From NCBI RefSeq assembly GCF_002483205.1, contig NZ_DLHM01000007.1, positions 1,116,884 to 1,133,324 of the forward strand: DNA of 16,441 nucleotides. Direction: 5' to 3'. Under the pieces are notes generated by a model. That model did not search any database. It saw only the letters and a program-made list of their open reading frames with translations, and was not told where the DNA came from. The translations under genes were made by a program, and so were the position numbers. This document shows positions 6,258 through 14,175 of the stretch, in pieces. Positions within the stretch are counted from its first letter, which is position 1. Every line of letters begins with the position of its first letter. Source of the stretch: Flavihumibacter sp. UBA7668 (GTDB lineage Bacteria; Bacteroidota; Bacteroidia; Chitinophagales; Chitinophagaceae).

Positions 6258-7079
6258 ATGTCATTTAAGAATAAAAACGTCCTGATAACCGGCGGAAGTC
6301 GGGGTATAGGAAAGGCCATCGCCTTAAAATTAGCTGCAGAAGGAGCCAATATTGCGATTGCTGCAAAAACCACGGAGCCACATCCCAAACTGGATGGCAC
6401 TATTTATACCGCAGCGGAAGAAATCAGGGCCGCCGGAGCAGGAATCGCACTTCCACTTCAGGCTGATATCCGGTATGAAGAAAGCATCGAAGAAGCAGTA
6501 AAAGCCACAGTGGCTGGCCTGGGGGGAATAGATATCCTTATTAATAATGCAAGTGCCATCAGCCTAACCCCCACCGAGCAAACTGAAGCCAAACGATGGG
6601 ACCTAATGCATGGTATCAATGTGCGCGGCACATTCCTGATGGCAAAAGCCTGTATTCCCCATCTCAGGAAATCGCATAATCCACATATACTGAATCTTTC
6701 GCCGCCACTTAATATGGATCCGCGGTGGTTTGCTCCGCATCTTGCCTATACGATGAGCAAATACGGAATGAGCATGGTGGTATTCGGATTGGCAGAAGAA
6801 TTGAAACCCCATCGCATTGCAGCCAATGCACTCTGGCCCAAAACGACCATCGCTACTGCTGCAGTCGAAAATTTATTAGGGGGCGATTTCCTTATCCAAC
6901 GCAGTCGTACCCCCGAAATCGTTGGAGATGCCGCATTCCTCATCCTTCAACGCCCCTCCTACGAATGCACCGGGAATTTTTTCATCGACGAAGAAGTACT
7001 GACCGAAGCAGGCATAACAGACTTTACTAAATATGCGGTTAATCCGAATCAGAAGCTAATGAACGATCTGTTCATTTAA
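6258..7079 (+). CDS. Short-chain dehydrogenase/reductase, HSDL2-like
   Basis: This 273-residue Rossmann-fold NAD(P)-dependent oxidoreductase has the cofactor motif TGGSRGIG (residues 11-18), the structural NNAS (96-99), catalytic Ser148 (NLSPPLN), and Tyr164 and Lys168 (AYTMSKYG). The internal K-T-T-E-P-H-P-K-L-D-G-T-I-Y segment (37-50) and LNMDPRWF (151-158) are characteristic of the hydroxysteroid-dehydrogenase-like-2 (HSDL2) subfamily, here without the C-terminal SCP2 sterol-carrier domain of animal HSDL2. The bacterial substrate is unknown; fatty-acyl or lipid-related carbonyls are a guess from the name only. The ATG at 6258 gives MSFKNKNVLITGG, a standard family start. It appears monocistronic, preceded by the repeat mosaic and facing lysS across a heptamer palindrome that could serve both as terminator. 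Confidence 0.9.
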   Translation: MSFKNKNVLITGGSRGIGKAIALKLAAEGANIAIAAKTTEPHPKLDGTIYTAAEEIRAAGAGIALPLQADIRYEESIEEAVKATVAGLGGIDILINNASAISLTPTEQTEAKRWDLMHGINVRGTFLMAKACIPHLRKSHNPHILNLSPPLNMDPRWFAPHLAYTMSKYGMSMVVFGLAEELKPHRIAANALWPKTTIATAAVENLLGGDFLIQRSRTPEIVGDAAFLILQRPSYECTGNFFIDEEVLTEAGITDFTKYAVNPNQKLMNDLFI

Positions 7080-7081
7080 AA

Positions 7082-7216
7082 GGTGAAACGTGAGAGGTGA
7101 AAGGTGAGAAGATAGAGGTGAAAAATCAAAGGTGAAACAAACACAAAAGCCTTGTCTTTGTTTCACCTTTCACCTCTAACCTCTTTCTTTTCACTTTTCA
7201 CCTTTCACCTTTCACC
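7082..7216. repeat. Heptamer-built palindrome (eight plus eight units) between convergent genes
   Basis: The left arm at 7082-7137 is eight units in strict 7-bp register, mostly GGTGAAA with GGTGAGA, CGTGAGA, AGATAGA and AATCAAA variants. The right arm at 7161-7216 is eight units of TTTCACC type, also in strict register. They are separated by 23 bp. By my count about 46 of 56 arm positions pair. The core is best: 7128-7141 pairs perfectly with 7157-7170 and extends to 7146/7152 with one mismatch. It fills the gap between the SDR stop and the lysS stop, so a shared bidirectional terminator role is likely. Confidence 0.85.
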
Positions 7217-7221
7217 TTCCC

Positions 7222-8730
7222 TCATGCCTCCGGCCTCATTTGCGGAAAAAGCAATACATCCTGAATAGATGGCTGGTTGGTCAGCAACATGCACAGGCGA
7301 TCGATACCAATACCGATACCTGCTGTTGGTGGCATACCATATTCGAGCGCACGTAAAAAGTCCTGATCAATAAACATGGCTTCATCATCTCCGCGCTCCA
7401 TCAGGGCTACCTGCTCCTCAAATCGTTCACGCTGATCCACCGGATCATTCAATTCAGAATATGCATTCGCAATTTCCTTTCCGTTGATCATTAGTTCGAA
7501 ACGCTCTACCAGTCCGGGTTTGCTGCGATGTTTTTTGGTAAGCGGACTCATCTCCACCGGATAATCAATGATAAAGGTGGGCTGGATATAGGTATGTTCA
7601 CTCGTAGCCCCAAAGATCTCATCAATCAGTTTTCCCTTACCAATAGAAGGAGCTACATCAATTTTTAATTGTTTGCATACATCCCGTAAACCAGCTTCAT
7701 CCAATCCGCTGATATCAAAACCGGAGTTCTCTTTAATAGCATCAAATATGGAAATCCGTTTGAATGGTGCTTTGAAACTGATGGTTTTTTCACCCACCGT
7801 CAACTGCGTGCTTCCATGCAATGCAATGGCCACCTGCTCCAGCAATTGTTCCGTAGTTTCCATCATCCAGTCATAATCCTTGTAAGCAGTATACCATTCC
7901 AGAATGGTGAATTCCGGATTATGGGTGCGATCCATTCCTTCATTCCGGAAGTTCCGGCTGAATTCGTACACCCAGTCAAACCCTCCTACAATCAGGCGCT
8001 TCAGGTACAGCTCATTGGCAATACGCAAATAAAAAGGAACATCAAGCGCATTGTGATGTGTTATGAATGGACGCGCTGCGGCTCCGCCGGGAATTGCCTG
8101 CAACACAGGGGTATCTACTTCCAAAGCACCGCGGTCGTTCAGAAAATCACGGATGGTATTGATCATCTTAGTACGCTTCACAAAGGTTTCGCGGATCTGC
8201 GGATTAATCACCAGATCGGCATACCGCTGCCGGTATTTGAATTCCGGATCGGTCACCTCATCAAATGTTTGTCCGTCTGCTTCTTTCACCACAGGAAGGG
8301 GTTTCAGCGATTTGGTGAGCATGGTCAACTCGGTTACATGAACCGATGTTTCACCGGTTTTGGTGGTGAACACAAATCCTTTTATTCCGAAAATATCACC
8401 CAGATCGGTCAGGTGTTTCCAGACTTTGTCGTAGAGGGTTTTATCCTCACCCTTGCAAATATCATCCCTGCGCACATAAATCTGGATGCGGCCGGTGCTA
8501 TCCTGTAAAACTGCAAAGCTGGCTTTACCCATATCCCGAACACTCATGATTCGGCCAGCCAGGCATACTTCCGTAAAATCAGCCTTATTCTCTTCACCTT
8601 TATAATGTTCCTTAATATATGCAGCAGTGGTATTTACCGGATAGGTTGGGGCAGGATAAGGATCAATGCCCAGTTCCTGCAGTTGTTGCAGCTTCTCTCT
8701 TCTGATCTGTTCTTGTTCTGAAAATTGCAT
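7222..8730 (-). CDS. lysS: Lysyl-tRNA synthetase, class II
   Basis: This 502-residue cytoplasmic enzyme charges tRNA-Lys with lysine using ATP. The N-terminal OB-fold anticodon-binding domain (about 55-150) includes VCLAGRIMSVRDMGKASFAVLQD and RIQIYVRR. The class II catalytic domain follows, with motif 2 RNFRNEGMDRTHNPEFT (259-275) and motif 3 GIGIGIDRL (471-479); NGKEIANAYSELNDP (417-430) is also diagnostic. The length matches bacterial LysRS. The frame is open further upstream (to 8988), but those 86 residues are unlike the family and would overlap the divergent barrel-protein gene, so the ATG at 8730 (MQFSEQEQIRREKL) is the start. A good Bacteroidota -7 element lies about 20 bp upstream of it. 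The gene is transcribed alone toward the SDR gene, with the heptamer palindrome after its stop. Confidence 0.97.
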   Translation of the reverse strand: MQFSEQEQIRREKLQQLQELGIDPYPAPTYPVNTTAAYIKEHYKGEENKADFTEVCLAGRIMSVRDMGKASFAVLQDSTGRIQIYVRRDDICKGEDKTLYDKVWKHLTDLGDIFGIKGFVFTTKTGETSVHVTELTMLTKSLKPLPVVKEADGQTFDEVTDPEFKYRQRYADLVINPQIRETFVKRTKMINTIRDFLNDRGALEVDTPVLQAIPGGAAARPFITHHNALDVPFYLRIANELYLKRLIVGGFDWVYEFSRNFRNEGMDRTHNPEFTILEWYTAYKDYDWMMETTEQLLEQVAIALHGSTQLTVGEKTISFKAPFKRISIFDAIKENSGFDISGLDEAGLRDVCKQLKIDVAPSIGKGKLIDEIFGATSEHTYIQPTFIIDYPVEMSPLTKKHRSKPGLVERFELMINGKEIANAYSELNDPVDQRERFEEQVALMERGDDEAMFIDQDFLRALEYGMPPTAGIGIGIDRLCMLLTNQPSIQDVLLFPQMRPEA

Positions 8731-8748
8731 TCGCCAAAATTTGAAGCG

Positions 8749-8756
8749 CAAAAATA
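8749..8756 (-). promoter_or_regulatory. Bacteroidota-type -7 promoter element for lysS
   Basis: On the minus strand this reads TATTTTTG, an exact match to the TAnnTTTG -7 consensus of the Bacteroidota primary sigma factor. It would place the transcript start near 8742, leaving a leader of roughly 12 nt before the lysS ATG. A TTTG lies upstream but only 12 bp away, shorter than the usual spacing, so a -33 element is uncertain. The ten-base context GTTATTTTTG recurs before the FAH-family gene. Confidence 0.55.
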
Positions 8757-8877
8757 ACGCATCCAACCCAAAGAACCGGAGCGTGCTTTCACCCTTTTTG
8801 GGCAGGGCATCCACCGGTTCAAGTGATTGTCTCAGATCCCGAACTGCAGGAGCTTTGCGCCTATTAAATCTTCTGTT

Positions 8878-11301
8878 ATGAAAAAGAATCAGGCAAGGGC
8901 CGGTGTATGGATGCTTTTGCTGATGGTGGTCCAGCTGTCCGCATTCGCCCAACATAGTATAACCGGACAGATTGAAAATCTGCAACAATTGCCGATAGCA
9001 GCTGCGAGTGTTGAATTATGGAAGGAAACGCAGCCGGTTCAGAAAGCAATCGCCAACGATTCCGGCTGCTTCCAACTATCCGGCCTTGCCCCTGGTTTGT
9101 ATCAATTGAAAATAACAGCGGTTGGTTATCAGCAGAAGCTCCTGGATTCCATCCTCATTCCCGGAACCGGAATGTCCTATCAAATTATACTCAACACGGC
9201 ATCTGATCAGTTGAATCTGGTAACAGTAAGGGCTAAAAAGCTGCTGTTAACGCACCAACCCGATCGATCCGTTGTGGATCTCAGCACGGTAATCAATAAA
9301 ACAGGAAAATCAGTATTACAGATTCTTGAAACCACACCAGGAGTTCAGGTTCATCGAGGCTCCGCAACCATTAGTTTGGCAGGAAGAGAAAATGTTCGCG
9401 TAACCATCAATGGGAAACAGCTTTATATGCCTATGAATGCACTGCTTGATTTTCTTGCAGGGCTCCCATCCCAGCAATTAAAGAAAATCGAATTATTAAC
9501 CACTCCGCCTGCTGAATTTGATGCCAGTGGAACGGGAGGCGTAATCAATTTAATTATGACAATCGATCCTCAGGATGGCTGGAATCTGCAATTGGCAGTT
9601 TCTATGGGGATGGGCATCAATAAAGGCCGTCATCCCTTAGGTAATCTACAGGCCGATTACCGTAAGGGCCCACTGTTGCTGTTTGGTTCTTATGGATTTT
9701 CAAAATTAGCCAGACTGGAAGATCTGATTGTTAATCGTCGCACGGAGAAATCAAACGGCGCCGATGAACTAAAGACATTTTCCAGGCGCGATCCTTTTCA
9801 GCGGAATCATACTTACCGCGCCGGTATTGAATACCAGCCTCGTGCGAAACGCAAAATCACGCTGCTTTTCAGCGGATACAATAATCGTTGGGATATGAAA
9901 GCGGAGAATTTTACCAGTCAGTTTTCAACGAATCGACCCGATACTTTTTATCGCATGCCCAACAAAGAAATCAATTATTGGAAACATCAATTGTGGAATG
10001 TAAGTTGGAAAGAAGAACTGCCGAATGCAGCAGCTTTGGAACTGAATATTGATTATTTGCGTTATGATAATGACAACCCCACTTCGTATCATATCAATAC
10101 ATTGGATAGTAACCAGCAATTGTTAAATGAACAGCAGTTATTCAGTTATAAAAATACCGCAATTGAAATGTGGGTTGCTGATATAAACTGGACGAAAAAA
10201 TGGGGAGCACAACTTCAGCTTCATTCGGGAATAAAAGGTATTCAGTCCGGGTTTTCAAATGATATGAAAGTTTTGGAAATGGAAAATGAGGAACTGGTTT
10301 TGTTACCCGATATTGCCGGAGAGTACAAACTGAAAGAGCAAATCGCGGCAGCATATATTTCTTCTGATTTTGATATTAAAGGAAAAGCAAAAATAAAAGC
10401 AGGACTGCGGTATGAACTAACAGATGCTGTTATGGAAACAGACAAGGAAACACAGGGATATAACAGGCGGTATGGAAATCTGTTTCCGAGTTTTCATCTG
10501 CAACTGAAACCAGGTAAACAGCAACGGATCAATATTAGTTATGGCCGAAGAATTAATCGTCCAACATTTAATAACCTGGCGCCCTTTCTGATTTTTACTG
10601 ATCCCAAAACAGTTATTTCAGGAAACTCCTCTCTGCAACCTGGTATTGAACAACTGGTTCAACTAAATTATCAATGGCATGGATACCAGTTTGGAATATC
10701 CTATGCCAGAGAAAAAAATGCTATAGCCGGATTTCAATCTTCCTTTGATACTGCACTATTTAAACAAACGGTGATGGCTGCAAATATTCCCAGACATCAC
10801 CAATGGCAGTTTACACTGAATAAACAGCTGCAAGTGCATGAAAAATGGACGATTCAATTGTTTGCCGGAGCCTATCATAGAAAAGTAGTATTGATGGAAG
10901 AGAACAACGAAGTGAAGCAAAAATGGCATGTTCAATTTAGCTGCCAGCAACAATTCCGATTGCCAGGAAAGATGAGTTTCGAAATCAGTGGCATGTATGC
11001 AAGTGCCGCTTTATACGGGCGCGATGAACAAATCGGGTATGGCTTTGTGAATGCATCGCTTCAACGATCCTTTGCGAAAGATAAATTGCAGTTATCCTTA
11101 GGTGTGCAGGATATTTTTTCCGGAAACAAATATGGCCTGAAAGCGGTTGACTCTGCCCGAAAGACCAGTGCCAGCAATAGCTATTTGTATTCCTTCCGGA
11201 TGTATAATCTCGGGTTTTCATTCAAAATAGGCACAAAAAAATCAAAAGAAAATGCTACCCGGGTAACGGCATCGGAAGAAGAACAACGCCGCATGAACTA
11301 G
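8878..11301 (+). CDS. Outer-membrane beta-barrel receptor-like protein (OMP_b-brl_3 type)
   Basis: From the ATG at 8878 this is an 807-residue exported protein. It has a signal peptide (1-25, ending SAFAQ), then a carboxypeptidase-regulatory-like beta-sandwich (about 26-107, SITGQIENLQQLPIAAASVEL to YQIIL). A plug-like domain follows (about 112-228) with TGKSVLQILETTPGVQVHRG and a plug end AEFDASGTGGVINLIM, typical of TonB-dependent receptors. A long barrel (230-795) of alternating strands closes with YNLGFSFKIG and then a charged tail rich in Glu and Arg. This architecture belongs to the Bacteroidota outer-membrane barrel family often labelled TonB-dependent receptor. No SusD-like lipoprotein is adjacent, so it is not a standard glycan-uptake pair and the ligand is unknown. 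An in-frame ATG at 8827 exists, but it would put 17 unlikely residues before the signal peptide. It is divergent from lysS. Confidence 0.88.
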   Translation: MKKNQARAGVWMLLLMVVQLSAFAQHSITGQIENLQQLPIAAASVELWKETQPVQKAIANDSGCFQLSGLAPGLYQLKITAVGYQQKLLDSILIPGTGMSYQIILNTASDQLNLVTVRAKKLLLTHQPDRSVVDLSTVINKTGKSVLQILETTPGVQVHRGSATISLAGRENVRVTINGKQLYMPMNALLDFLAGLPSQQLKKIELLTTPPAEFDASGTGGVINLIMTIDPQDGWNLQLAVSMGMGINKGRHPLGNLQADYRKGPLLLFGSYGFSKLARLEDLIVNRRTEKSNGADELKTFSRRDPFQRNHTYRAGIEYQPRAKRKITLLFSGYNNRWDMKAENFTSQFSTNRPDTFYRMPNKEINYWKHQLWNVSWKEELPNAAALELNIDYLRYDNDNPTSYHINTLDSNQQLLNEQQLFSYKNTAIEMWVADINWTKKWGAQLQLHSGIKGIQSGFSNDMKVLEMENEELVLLPDIAGEYKLKEQIAAAYISSDFDIKGKAKIKAGLRYELTDAVMETDKETQGYNRRYGNLFPSFHLQLKPGKQQRINISYGRRINRPTFNNLAPFLIFTDPKTVISGNSSLQPGIEQLVQLNYQWHGYQFGISYAREKNAIAGFQSSFDTALFKQTVMAANIPRHHQWQFTLNKQLQVHEKWTIQLFAGAYHRKVVLMEENNEVKQKWHVQFSCQQQFRLPGKMSFEISGMYASAALYGRDEQIGYGFVNASLQRSFAKDKLQLSLGVQDIFSGNKYGLKAVDSARKTSASNSYLYSFRMYNLGFSFKIGTKKSKENATRVTASEEEQRRMN

Positions 11302-11350
11302 ATAGACATTACAATTCTTTAATACATGGTTCACATGGGGATAATATCCA

Positions 11351-12214
11351 ATGGGGAATTTTGATAAACAACCCATTATGGAAAGACGTCCCCTTGATGT
11401 AGCCATTTTGTCCGACCTCCACCTGGGCACCTATGGTGCCAAAGCCAAGGAAGTGTTGAACTACCTCAAGAGCATCGCACCTCAAATGCTGATTCTCAAT
11501 GGCGATATCATTGATGCATGGCAATTCAGCAAGCATTATTTCCCTGCATCGCATATAGCGGTGGTGAAAGAAGTGCTTTGTATGATGGCCAAAGGAACCA
11601 GGGTCATTTATATAACCGGGAACCACGATGAAATCATGCGAAAGTATTCGGATATCCAATTGGGGAACTTTCAATTGACTGATAAACTGGTGGTGGAAAT
11701 CAATTCCAAAATGACCTGGATTTTCCATGGTGATGTTTTTGACAACACCACTAAAGGGGCAGCCAAGTTCTGGGCCAAATTAGGCAGCAGCGGATATGGG
11801 GTATTGATTCTGTTGAATCGCGCCATCAACACGCTGATGAAACTGATTGGCAGGGAGCGCGTGAGTTTATCCAAATCAGTTATGGCCGGGGTGAATAAAG
11901 CCGTAACCCGGATCAATGATTTTGAAATGACCGCGGCTGAAATTGCCATCGAGAAAAAATATGATTATGTGATCTGTGGGCATATACACCAGCCCCAAAA
12001 ACGGATGGTGGAAACAGATCAGGGAAAAGTTATGTACCTCAACAGCGGCGATTGGGTGGAGCATATGACCTCTCTGGAATTTTACCAAAACGACTGGCAT
12101 ATCTATACCTATGATGAAAAGCAATTTGAAAACAGCAAGGTTGAAATTGAAAAGCCCGTTTTAAATGTCGTAACCGATGAAGTAAATTTTTATGTGCAAT
12201 CCCTCGCTATATAA
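11351..12214 (+). CDS. UDP-2,3-diacylglucosamine diphosphatase, LpxH-like metallophosphoesterase
   Basis: This 287-residue calcineurin-like phosphoesterase has a full metal-binding set: SDLHLG (Asp22, His24), NGDIID (Asp52), TGNHDE (Asn91, His92), HGDVFD (His127) and CGHIHQP (His211, His213). Together with the next-door glycosyltransferase this matches the LpxH-like enzymes that split UDP-2,3-diacylglucosamine to lipid X and UMP in lipid A synthesis at the inner membrane. Residues 145-195 include a helical hydrophobic insert (GVLILLNRAINTLMKLIG), consistent with the membrane-associated lipid-binding cap of LpxH. The start could also be Met10 at 11378 (MERRPLDVAILSDLH); I keep 11351 with moderate confidence because neither has a clear ribosome-binding site. 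The glycosyltransferase follows after 45 bp. The phosphoesterase fold is certain. The substrate is inferred. Confidence 0.88.
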   Translation: MGNFDKQPIMERRPLDVAILSDLHLGTYGAKAKEVLNYLKSIAPQMLILNGDIIDAWQFSKHYFPASHIAVVKEVLCMMAKGTRVIYITGNHDEIMRKYSDIQLGNFQLTDKLVVEINSKMTWIFHGDVFDNTTKGAAKFWAKLGSSGYGVLILLNRAINTLMKLIGRERVSLSKSVMAGVNKAVTRINDFEMTAAEIAIEKKYDYVICGHIHQPQKRMVETDQGKVMYLNSGDWVEHMTSLEFYQNDWHIYTYDEKQFENSKVEIEKPVLNVVTDEVNFYVQSLAI

Positions 12215-12220
12215 GTCAAA

Positions 12221-12259
12221 CCTCCACCTCCAACTTCCAACTTCAAACTTCCAACTTTC
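12221..12259. repeat. Pyrimidine-rich heptamer array just before the glycosyltransferase start
   Basis: CCTCCA, CCTCCAA, CTTCCAA, CTTCAAA, CTTCCAA and CTTTC follow each other in 7-bp register and run straight into the ATG at 12260. The array therefore occupies the whole ribosome-binding region. The heptamer differs from the GGTGAAA family but has the same period. Confidence 0.8.
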
Positions 12260-13294
12260 ATGAGGCTTTTATTATCAGTACAGGCAACCGGCAATGGCCA
12301 TATCAGCAGAGCGGCACAGTTATTACCTTACCTGCAACGGTATGGCAAAGTGGATGTTTTCCTGAGTGGTGCCAATTCGCAATTACAAAATGATTTACCT
12401 GTTCGGTATAGGAGTAAAGGGCTGAGCCTGTTTTATAATACAACAGGCGGATTACATTACAAGAAAATTGCCACCCAGTTAAATCCTGTTAGGGTTTGGA
12501 AAGAAATCAGAGAATTGCCGGTTGAAAAATATGATGTGGTAATCAATGATTTTGAATCCATCACGGCGATGGCCTGCCGGTATAAAAAAGTTCCTTCCGT
12601 AAATCTGGGCCATCAGGCTTCTTTTCAATCCGGTTTGGTTCCAAGGCCGGCTAATCCGGAGCTTTTTGGAGAATGGATTCTAAAAAACTATGCAAGGGCC
12701 TCTCAGTATATCGGATTGCATTTTAAGAAGTACGATGATTTTATTTTTGAACCTGTCATCAAAAAAGAAATCCTCCAGGCAGATCCCTGTAATAAAGGGC
12801 ATATCACGGTTTATTTATCGGCCTATGAAGACCAAACTCTGCTGCCTGTTCTTCAACAACTGAATTCTTTCCAGTTTGAGGTTTTTTCCAAACAGGTTCG
12901 TCGGACGGAACAACATAAAAACGTAAAACTGATACCGGTAAACCAACGACTCTTTAACGAAAGTATGATCAATTCTTTTGGAGTGATTACAGGAGCAGGA
13001 TTTGAGACACCAGCCGAAGTGATGCATCTGGGTAAAAAACTACTGGTAGTTCCCATTCATGGACAGTATGAGCAATTATGCAATGCCGCAGCACTGGAAC
13101 AATTTGGTATTCCGGTATTGAATAAAATTGACGCATCATTTACCAGTACATTTCTGCAATGGATTGGTACAGCGCAGGCAACTAATATTCATTACCGCAA
13201 TAATATTCCGGAATTGCTGGGTTATCTGATAGATAATTACCCTTCTAAAGGAGTTGCGCTGGAACTGCTTTACCCTGATTTAATGCTTGGCTAA
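12260..13294 (+). CDS. Glycosyltransferase family protein (MurG/MJ1255-like GT-B fold)
   Basis: This 344-residue protein has a GT-B appearance. It begins MRLLLSVQATGNGHISRA, the nucleotide-sugar transferase N-terminal loop with a G-x-G-H motif near residues 11-14. VVINDFES (93-100) follows at the end of the N-domain. The C-domain carries GVITGAGFETPAEVMHLGKKLLVVPIHGQYEQLCNA (241-276), the donor-binding pattern seen in MurG and diacylglycerol glycosyltransferases, listed in annotations as MJ1255-type. It would transfer a sugar from a UDP-sugar, possibly to a lipid acceptor, at the inner membrane face; the acceptor cannot be read. It follows the LpxH-like gene by 45 bp, so a lipid A or envelope role is inferred. 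Its ribosome-binding region is entirely heptamer repeat. Its stop interlocks with that of the convergent flavin reductase gene. Confidence 0.85.
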   Translation: MRLLLSVQATGNGHISRAAQLLPYLQRYGKVDVFLSGANSQLQNDLPVRYRSKGLSLFYNTTGGLHYKKIATQLNPVRVWKEIRELPVEKYDVVINDFESITAMACRYKKVPSVNLGHQASFQSGLVPRPANPELFGEWILKNYARASQYIGLHFKKYDDFIFEPVIKKEILQADPCNKGHITVYLSAYEDQTLLPVLQQLNSFQFEVFSKQVRRTEQHKNVKLIPVNQRLFNESMINSFGVITGAGFETPAEVMHLGKKLLVVPIHGQYEQLCNAAALEQFGIPVLNKIDASFTSTFLQWIGTAQATNIHYRNNIPELLGYLIDNYPSKGVALELLYPDLMLG

Positions 13295-14175
13295 TTCAGC
13301 GCCAGTAAGACCTGCCAGGCTTCCTGAACTTTATGTTGATCCAACAATTCCTTCGCATACCGATGTAATTCTTTTTCCATTTCATCGGGTGTGATGGAAT
13401 AATATTGAAAAATGTTCTTCAGACGCTCATCGTGAAATGCCGGATCCACCGTTGGCAATAGATGCACATTGGCTAATTGTCCCAGATTGTTACCTGTTAA
13501 TATATTGCTTTTGCGTATTGGTTCAGGAAGGGCATCCACCCCTATACCCAGTTGGGTATTAGGTTTCTCCAATTCAAATAAATTGCTGGAATCCACCTTA
13601 CAATACCAGTTACCGCCAAGGCGTGCAGTAAGCTGCAGTTTTTGCTGATCAATCATGGTTCCCGCATCGTTCAGGATACTGTCAGCAACGTGCATCCGAA
13701 GCACTTCACAAATAACAAGGCAGCCGGCTCCACCTTCCGTTCCAAGTGGTTTTGTTTCCAGTACTTTGCATTCCAGCTGGACTTTACTTTCTTTTACTCT
13801 GGGTGGCTTTACCAGTGTGGATGCCTGTTCCGTAAATCCTGCTTTAATAAATTCATTGGTGCCTTTGGGAAATTCACAACTGGCCAAAGACATTTGTTGT
13901 ACCATATCGTAGTCTACAATATTGATCACCACCTCCGGAACTTCGAATACATTTTCCAGGGTATGTTTGCTTGTATTATCACGTACCCTGCGCGATGGTG
14001 AAAACACAAGAATTGGCGGATTGGCAGAGAACATATTGAAAAACGAAAACGGACTCAGGTTTACTTCTCCTGCTTTATTGATGGTTGAAGCAAAACAGAT
14101 GGGGCGGGGACCAATAGCATGTTGCAGCCATTGCTGTTTTTGAGGGGGAGGCAGCGTTGCGATATCAATCTGCAT
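13291..14175 (-). CDS. Flavin reductase-like (FMN-binding split-barrel) domain protein
   Basis: From the ATG at 14175 this is a 294-residue protein starting MQIDIATLPPPQKQQWLQ. Residues of about 20-190 form the flavin reductase-like FMN-binding split barrel: IGPRPICFASTINKAGEVNLSPFSFFNMFSANPPILVFSPS is the signature region, followed by DNTSKHTLENVFEVPEVVINIVDYDMV. The C-terminal ~100 residues lie beyond the core domain. An in-frame ATG at 14196 adds seven residues (MKEKKST) and is a real alternative. Either start overlaps the upstream FAH-family gene, by 11 or 32 nt, so the two are almost certainly co-transcribed and translationally coupled. Members next to FAH-family genes are usually annotated only as flavin reductase; an oxidoreductase or partner role in aromatic breakdown is an inference. 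Its stop codon interlocks with that of the glycosyltransferase. Confidence 0.87.
   Translation of the reverse strand: MQIDIATLPPPQKQQWLQHAIGPRPICFASTINKAGEVNLSPFSFFNMFSANPPILVFSPSRRVRDNTSKHTLENVFEVPEVVINIVDYDMVQQMSLASCEFPKGTNEFIKAGFTEQASTLVKPPRVKESKVQLECKVLETKPLGTEGGAGCLVICEVLRMHVADSILNDAGTMIDQQKLQLTARLGGNWYCKVDSSNLFELEKPNTQLGIGVDALPEPIRKSNILTGNNLGQLANVHLLPTVDPAFHDERLKNIFQYYSITPDEMEKELHRYAKELLDQHKVQEAWQVLLALN

Noticed and set aside
7673..7876. Small plus-strand frame inside lysS
   Set aside because: It is shadow coding of the synthetase on the opposite strand.
7816..8508. 230-codon open frame on the plus strand
   Set aside because: It lies wholly antisense to lysS, shows no recognisable domain, and its composition is what the complement of the synthetase gene gives.
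8731..8988. 86-residue N-terminal extension of LysRS
   Set aside because: The extra residues do not resemble LysRS, overlap the divergent barrel-protein gene including its signal peptide, and would run through the predicted lysS -7 element.
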